From Kalaharituber pfeilii (taxonomy: Eukaryota > Ascomycota > Pezizomycetes > Pezizales > Pezizaceae), in NCBI GenBank assembly GCA_015179045.1, contig WHUZ01000008.1, positions 372,001 to 436,000 of the forward strand: a stretch of DNA of 64,000 bases. The letters run 5' to 3'. The position numbers and the translations under genes were made by a program. Positions 58,671 through 64,000 of this stretch are shown here, one piece after another; position 1 is the first letter of the stretch, and every line of letters begins with the position of its first letter. A model generated the notes under the pieces. The model was not told where the DNA came from. It did no database searches and worked only from the letters and a program-made list of their open reading frames with translations.

Positions 58671-59604
58671 CACATAACCCCGCTTGTAGCACTTGGCCAT
58701 GGCAGGGTCCCTGGGCAAGCCCTCATAGCCCGGAGACAGGCTAAACTAACTCTCTACGTACATGGCCCCCACGCGCCGTCGCCCCCGCTCTCCTAGCTTC
58801 TAGAACTTGACCCCGCATTCTCCTACCTTCTAGAACTTGACCCCAGCGAAGAAATTCTCCAAAACGTCATACTCCTCCCCATTCTCCGCCTTTCTCTTCC
58901 AATTCTTTTCCATGTCGCCCCACCTCTCAAAGCCTTCTGGACGGTTCTTCTGGTTTCTGCATCGGAAAGCGAGGTGCTCCCCGGTTTGCACCTCCCCGCA
59001 CCTGCACTTATCCGACTCAGCCGCAAGGCAGTGAAATTGGATACTGCTATCCTATTCCACTCCATGACCTTTCCTCCTCCAAAACCCTCCACTTCTCTCT
59101 TCTCCTTCCTCCACGCCTTCACCCTCTGGCGCACCCCACTTCCGGTGGCCACCTCCTTCCCCTGCATCACCGTCCCCTTCTTCGCCCACTCATCCGCCTT
59201 CTCATTGCCTGCGATTCCGATGTGAGCTTTTACCCACAACAGTTTCGCATCCCCCCCCTTCTTCTTTCTCCTCGCCACTGCATTCACCACCCTTCTCACA
59301 TCCTCCGTCTTTCCCTTTCCCTCCCTGCCTGCCTTCTGAATCGCCATGACAGCAGCTTCAGAATCTAAGCAAACCAGGACTGGTACCTCCTCCGGTACAC
59401 TCTCCAGCGCACTTCTCACCCCCCTCACCTCCCCGTCAAAAACCGTCGCCGTTCTCCCTACTACCTCCGCCACCACCGCTGATCTCCCCCACACCCCCGC
59501 CCCCACCTTGCTGTCCTCGACCTTACTACCATCCGAGAAGAGAACCGCTCTCCCTCTTCCGGCTTCCTCAACCGAGGTCTCCCACTCTTCTCTCCCTCCC
59601 CCCT
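58641..59604 (-). mobile_element. 5'-truncated LINE with RNase H (H2 tail)
   Basis: Minus strand from 59604: RNase H with LFSDGSKVEDSKVGAG, GEVRGVRSAL, LVCLDSEAAV and WVKAHIGIAGNEKADEWA, carrying the D, E, D, D positions. A frame change near 59000 precedes the knuckle CRCGEVQTGEHLAFRC. Then comes the shared H2 body, hairpin and poly-A (T here, 58641-58667). Perfect 14-bp duplication TGCCGAGCTCGCAT (58627-58640, 59605-59618). It links the H2 hairpin to a Tad1-like LINE. Confidence 0.92.
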
Positions 59605-60090
59605 TGCCGAGCTCGCATGTACCCGAGTACAACTTCATGTATATCAAAGATATGGTTGCTACCCACTCATAGCTTTTCTCTTTCGCCTCCGCTGTCGCGG
59701 AATCATTTACCAATTACCACTTGATAGCCAGGACGCGTAGTCTTTCAATAAAGCAAGCTGCCACTACCTCTGAAGTTGACCATACATCCATTAAGTCTAC
59801 CAGTAATACAGACTATTTATTATGTACTTGTGTTGTTGCTGCGTCCTAAATGGCCGAATAATAAAAAAAAAGATATTACCGCAATTTTGTAAATAGTTGG
59901 CTGAAGAGCTTTAATAGTATATAAGGCTCTTGAAAACTGTTCTGGCATATATTTTCTGCTTAGTCAATAGCTTGCCATGCCCACTCTCACTCAGCATTAC
60001 CTAACATTTAACATTTCCTATCACCTCGGTCTTATTCTGCTTAGCAATACCTATCCCCTATGCATATCCTTTTATACCTAAATAGGCAAT

Positions 60091-60645
60091 ATGGGTGATA
60101 GATATGATATTCCTGTACTTCATTGAAGTACTACAATTACTGAAGAGCAGTATGCTTTTAATGATGTATTATATTGTCTTCAAGACTATGCATTAGTTAC
60201 TAGATTTATAGTTGTAGTTTATAAAAATCAACGATTCCTCTTTAGCTTCTCCATCCACACTGGCAAATTGAAGGTCCAATAGCACTCATAAAATAGACAA
60301 TGACCGACAGAGAAGTACCTACAGATCTACCTATTACAATACCTCAATAGCGGCCACAGGACCAATATACTAATCAAGGCTGGCATCTCCTTCTACGATC
60401 ATTATATGACCAAGAACAGTTATATGGTACCCTTACTGGGGAGAAGGCATCGCCATAGCCCCATGGGCGGCAAGCGATCAATAATATGAAAAAAAAAAAT
60501 GGTGAGAAGGCAAAGCTTTTTGCATGTTTGGAGCATACTCATACCAGCCACATGCAACGAATGTTTACTAGCACACCTGCTAGTCATGGTACTCAGCCAA
60601 TTATCCAGCAATTTGTACAACCAGCTTTAGATTAATTTCGTCGGA
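60091..60645 (+). pseudogene. MULE transposase-like remnant
   Basis: One frame 60091-60282: MGDRYDIPVLH*STTITEEQ, then YAFNDVLYCLQDYALVTRF. The layout resembles the N-terminal part of fungal MULE transposases. It has an early stop and further stops. Frame TPASHGTQPIIQQFVQPALD near 60560-60630 may be another piece, split by an H1 insert. Assignment is from memory of the family and supported by the surrounding TIRs. Confidence 0.5.
60450..60499 (+). mobile_element. Hairpin-only retroposed insert (H1)
   Basis: Hairpin about 60449-60478 (ATCGC/GCGAT, GCCC/GGGC), CAATAATATG, poly-A; 50 bp in all. Target duplication TGGGGAGAAGGCA versus TGGTGAGAAGGCA (60437-60449, 60500-60512). Confidence 0.88.
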
Positions 60646-60655
60646 AAAAGACCAA

Positions 60656-60797
60656 TTTTTTTTTTTTTTTTTTATTTCATTAATCGTATGCCGCCCTATG
60701 GGCTATGACGATGTTTGAATACAAAAGGAAAATTCGCACTAAGTACATGTGTGTGGACCGGAGAGCGAGCCTCCCTATCCCCTCCTTCTGTTCGGCT
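60656..60797 (-). mobile_element. Short LINE 3' UTR insert (H1)
   Basis: Poly-T, inverse hairpin 60683-60712 (ATCGT/ACGAT, GCCC/GGGC) and about 85 bp of 3' UTR. Perfect 13-bp duplication GGAAAAAGACCAA (60643-60655, 60798-60810). Confidence 0.9.
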
Positions 60798-61016
60798 GGA
60801 AAAAGACCAAGGGAAAAGCTAAAGCGCATGCTATGACCTCTGCTGAGTTGGCTGAATGAACAGCTGCTGCTGCAAGAATACTAGAAAGCGCCATATGGAA
60901 GGCTCCTTAGGTGTAGTTGAGCTTGAGGATACGCAAGCTACGCAGGATGTTATTCTTGTTGCATCAAGGTCCTATGTCTCTTCCACTGCACCTATTTAGT
61001 TGTTCAGGTATTGTAC

Positions 61017-61587
61017 TCGTTACCAGCATTTAGTGATGCAGGTGGGGGCGGTGTTCGCAGACCGTGCGAGAGGTCTGTATTCAGGTGTGTAAGCTGCAAT
61101 ATTGAACAACTTGAATGCATTTGACTCACTGAATATGAGAATAATTTCAACATTGCATTATATTGTGTATGTCCACCATTTGCTATGATTACAGCTTGCA
61201 CTTGTTGAGGCATAGAATCTATCAACTCTAATATCTCTTCACCGGTAATATCATCCAACTTTTCCAGTATTCAAGCAACAAGTTGTTCTCCACGAGGTCT
61301 AGGAGATCGCTTGTTCAGTCTCTTCTTCATTATTCCTCAGATAGCCTCAATAGGATTGAGATCTGGAGATGAAGGTGCCCATGTCAAAGTCTGCATATTG
61401 TATTGTGTTTGCTTCGCTGTATGAGCAGAAGCGCCATCCTCCATGACGTACAGCAGCAATTCGCATATGCACTTTCTGGTAGAAAGAATTTACGACTCGA
61501 TATTGCATCTCACCACACCTGAACACAGACCTGTCGCAAGGTCTGCTAACACCGCCCCCACCTGCATCACTAAATGCTGGTAACGAG
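61017..61587 (-). mobile_element. 571-bp deleted Tc1/mariner element
   Basis: Inverted ends CTCGTTACCAGCATTTAGTG, TA on each side (61015-61016, 61588-61589). The minus strand keeps the transposase C-terminus (ERRSPRPRGEQ-like block, then DDITGEEILELIDSMPQQVQ and VIIANGG). The catalytic middle is missing. Likely mobilised in trans. Confidence 0.9.
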
Positions 61588-61760
61588 TACTCGAGTACAT
61601 AATATCTTAGCTTAGGTACCTCTGAATCGTAATCCTTGAAAACCCTGCATATTAGCGCACGCCACTGGCGATCCGCTTACCGTACAAGGAACTACCTGTC
61701 CCTGAGCGGACAGGTAAAAAGTACCTGTCCGGAGTCATCCCGGTGGTTACTTACAAGAGC

Positions 61761-61820
61761 CTCGCCATAGCCTGCAAGGCGGCACGCGAGTAATGAAAGA
61801 AAAAAAAAAAAAAAAAAAAA
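61761..61820 (+). mobile_element. Hairpin-only retroposed insert (H1)
   Basis: Hairpin 61761-61790 (CTCGC/GCGAG, GCCT/AGGC), TAATGAAAG, poly-A. Duplication TTACAAGAGCCTC versus TTACCAGAGCCTC (61751-61763, 61821-61833), adjoining the MULE's own target duplication. Confidence 0.85.
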
Positions 61821-61833
61821 TTACCAGAGCCTC

Positions 61834-62503
61834 ACACTATACAACGCACCTTCATCAGAGCAGATTCGGGTATGCATTCCATATTAGAAACCTTTGCTAG
61901 GCAACACAGGACAAAGCTATTCCACAGGTATCGCGCTACTCAGCGGGAGCTTCTGAGTGCACCCACCCACATTCTGTACCAGTGTGGTGGTAACCACGGT
62001 ACCGATGGAAAGAATAAGGCCATACGCGGGCCGGAGCGGTACTCAGCGGTAGGGCCACATGATGACACATGCATGGGATGAGGAAGAAAATTATGATTAA
62101 GAAGCGGGATATGTATGTATAGGCTCAGTTGGAAGGCGAAGGTGGTCTATAAATTGTATGTAGATAGGACTGTGTGGAGGGACATGGATGGAGACATACA
62201 CGGAGATATACAGACATGGACAGATATGGACACGCACAGACAAGACAATTGAAGATCCTTTCCTTGACAATTGATCATTGAGGTCGCCCTTGAGGCTTCA
62301 TTCCGCCAGCTCTAGATCCGGTACCCATGCGAAACAGTGGATGCTGTTGAGCCGTCATCACACCAGTACTGGGTAGGATACGATCTGCGGATAGGAAGCG
62401 ACCGGGATCTTTCAGCCTCGGCAGGCAACCCCGTCCTCCTCGAATTATTACTGTATCTCTTCCAATATTGATGCTATTCAAATGCAATCACCTTCATATC
62501 ATA
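61834..62503. other. Intergenic, no gene seen
   Basis: Short GACA/GGAC-rich stretch around 62170-62250. No coding or RNA gene pattern recognised. Confidence 0.5.
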
Positions 62504-62516
62504 GCTCACATCAAGT

Positions 62517-62578
62517 TTTTTTTTTTTTTTTTTTTTATATCACATGACCCCGCGTGCGGCTGCTCGCCAAGGCAGGGC
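62517..62578 (-). mobile_element. Hairpin-only retroposed insert (H2)
   Basis: Poly-T then inverse H2 hairpin (CCCTGC/GCGGGG). Perfect 13-bp duplication GCTCACATCAAGT (62504-62516, 62579-62591). Confidence 0.92.
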
Positions 62579-62771
62579 GCTCACATCAAGTAGAAGCTAC
62601 CCCAGAGCCTTGGACAGGAATGGGAGAGGAAAAAGAGAAAGAGACAGATGCAGGGTAGAAAGCAGTATATACTGATGAGAGTATGATAGCAGAAAGAACA
62701 GGGGTGGAGGTGTGATGAGGAAAGCCTAGGACATGCTATTTGGGAACTAGAGCTACAGTGAACAACATGGA

Positions 62772-64000
62772 ACTGATGCGGGTATGAGAGACTAAAACGA
62801 TGGAAGGAGTCTCTGGAGAAGAAAGTAAGGGTAGGAGGGAAGAGTAAAAGGTGGTGGACGGAAGAGATTGAAGAGATGAGGAAAGAAGTCAATAGGCTGG
62901 CGCGAGGGGGGGTGGGAGCGAGGGCGAGGTTAACAGAGGATGAGAGAGTGAGGGGGTGGAAGGCGGCGGTACAGAAGCTGAAGTGGAAGATCCGAGAGGA
63001 GAAGAAGAGGTGCTGGAGGGACTTCGTGGAAGAGGAGGGGCACAGTGACCCATGGAGAGTGGTGAGGGTAGCAAAGGACCCTTTCGGAGGTAAGGAGAGA
63101 ATGGGGCGCTGGTAGATGAGGAGGGGAGAGATTTGGAAGAGAACGAGGAGAAGGTGAGGGCATTGGTGAGAAGGAATTTTGAATGGAGGGAGAGTGGAGA
63201 AAACGAGGGGAAAGAGGTAGGAGGGGACCAGGGGGTAGGAGAGATAGATGAGAGGGAGAGAAAAAGGGTAGAGAAGGAAGTGAGGGTCGCGCTACAGGGC
63301 ACCAAGAATAACTCGGCTCCGGGACCAGACGGAATCGGGTACCGGTTGATCAAGGCGGCCTTGAGGACACCTATAGGTGATGAGCTGGTGAGGGAGATCA
63401 CTGAGAATTGGATTCGAAACGAGATTCCGAAGGAGTGGAAGGAGATGCGGGTGGTCATGATACCCAAGCCGGGGAAGGATATCAAGACCACGAAAGCATG
63501 GAGGCCCATCAACCTGATCAACTGCATTGGGAAAATTGGGGAGAAGGTGATGGCTAACAGGCTGCAGAAAGAAGACCGACTTTTCCATAGGCTTCAGTTG
63601 GGAGCTCGGAAAGGAAGGAATGCCACTCAAGCAATGGCAAGAGCAGTGACAAAGGTACAGAGGTGCCTGCACAGGGGAGGAAGGGCAGCATGGGTGACAG
63701 CGGATGTCAAGGGTGGCTTTAACATCGTGAGGAGGGAGATAGTTCTGAGGAGGATAGAAGAGAGAGGGAGTGAGGAGATTAAGAAGAAAAGGGGGTGGTT
63801 GGAGAAATTCATGGGGGGGAGGGAGTTTGGGGTGTGGTGGGATGATGAGGAGAGGGGGAGAGGCAGGTCGAACGTGGGAGTGCCACAAGGGTCCCCACTC
63901 TCGCCAGTCATTTTTCTAATCTTCATGGCGCCCACAATCGAGAAAATGGAGGAGAGGGTGAGGAGGGTAGCCACTGGAGCGGAGGTGGAGGTGCTGTCAT
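62772..64000 (+). pseudogene. LINE ORF2: linker and reverse transcriptase, runs off the window
   Basis: Frame 2 reads about 62772-63115 (KRWWTEEIEEMRKEVNRLAR, VEEEGHSDPWRVVR). One missing G in the run ATGGGGCGC near 63105 shifts to frame 1, which is open to 64000: SAPGPDGIGYRLIKA, VVMIPKPGKDIKTTKAWRPI, INCIGKIGEKVMANRL, LGARKGRNATQAMARAV, VTADVKGGFNIVRR, VGVPQGSPLSPVIF. These are non-LTR RT motifs 0-4 of the Tad1/I type; the YxDD box would lie just beyond the edge. RT primes on nicked DNA in the nucleus. This class could be the source of the H1 or H2 tails, but its own 3' end is outside. Confidence 0.9.

Larger units (their letters stand above)
58546..61741. mobile_element. MULE remnant (Mutator-like) with 10-bp target duplication
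   Basis: Terminal inverted repeats of about 80-115 bp (58546-58625 and 61634-61741) share GGGATGACTC, GGACAGGTA, TTCCTTGTACGGTAAGCGGA and GTGGCGTGCGCTAATATGCA. Flanking duplication GGTGGTTACT (58536-58545, 61742-61751). The 9-11 bp duplication, long TIRs and transposase-like remnant inside agree with Mutator-like elements. The interior was hit by a LINE (58641-59604), two H1 tails (60450, 60656) and a mariner (61017). Confidence 0.8.

Noticed and set aside
58837..59672. Plus-strand Ser/Pro/Thr-rich proteins
   Set aside because: Antisense of the LINE RNase H region, whose minus-strand motifs and 14-bp target duplication are clear.
62889..63974. Minus-strand Pro/Ser-rich long frames
   Set aside because: Opposite strand carries unmistakable non-LTR reverse transcriptase motifs.
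1..64000. tRNA or rRNA genes
   Set aside because: None recognised on either strand by eye; the tRNA-iMet-like stretch at 10018 is the Copia primer site. A covariance scan was not possible.
1..64000. Strong RIP (C-to-T repeat mutation)
   Set aside because: LTRs, spacer copies and NLR paralogues remain similar with open frames; dinucleotide indices would be needed to exclude weak RIP.

Overview
This window looks like a transposon-choked, immune-receptor-rich stretch of a filamentous ascomycete genome. The evidence is the fungal-style introns (about 48-130 nt, GTAAGT-type donors, CTAAC/CTGAC-like branch sites), several NACHT NLR (STAND) genes with fungal N-terminal domains, Tad1-like LINEs with poly-A tails, a Copia element primed by half an initiator tRNA, and hAT, Tc1/mariner and MULE elements. 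Large repeats are preserved at high identity with open reading frames, so repeat-induced point mutation (RIP) does not look strong here. A truffle or morel-like Pezizomycete is a reasonable guess, but the sequence does not prove it.

Layout. 1-4.4 kb: NLR-A (NACHT-ankyrin, 5' end outside the window, late frameshift). 5.3-9.8 kb: spacer block, copy A. 9.8-18.5 kb: Copia retrotransposon with near-identical LTRs, interrupted by a hAT transposon (11.2-15.1 kb), which itself holds a Tc1/mariner remnant and two LINE-tail insertions. 18.5-18.7 kb: LINE 3' end. 19.6-24.8 kb: NLR-B, an intact nine-exon paralogue of NLR-A. 25.0-29.1 kb: spacer block, copy B. 30.8-35.6 kb (minus): NLR-2, a second NACHT-ankyrin type, broken. 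35.6-40.3 kb: AT-rich, gene-poor, with a MITE and a 2.1-kb long-TIR element holding a GC-rich minisatellite. 41.0-42.0 kb: start of a membrane protein gene. 42.4-45.7 kb: coiled-coil protein gene hit by LINE insertions. 46.1-47.7 kb: ankyrin gene fused to a LINE RNase H tail. 48.4-53.9 kb (minus): NLR-3, NACHT-pentapeptide-WD40. 54-57.8 kb: ankyrin and LINE debris, then a third NLR-A-type 5' fragment (NLR-C). 58.5-61.7 kb: a MULE remnant with 10-bp target duplication, filled with LINE and mariner insertions. 62.8-64 kb: LINE ORF2 reverse transcriptase running off the end.

How it fits together. The genes are mainly intracellular sensor-type NTPases (N-terminal domain, NACHT switch, ankyrin or WD40 sensor repeats), a class linked in fungi to non-self recognition. 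NLR-A, NLR-B and NLR-C form a dispersed tandem family. In NLR-A and NLR-B the ATP-binding Walker A motif is encoded by a private 25-nt exon.

The most unusual signal is a set of tiny retroposed inserts (about 28-65 bp). They consist of little more than a conserved LINE 3'-terminal hairpin plus poly-A, or poly-A alone, each flanked by 10-13 bp target duplications. The hairpin stem shows compensatory base changes between copies. Paralogous copies A and B supply exact empty sites for one hairpin insert and one mariner-type MITE.
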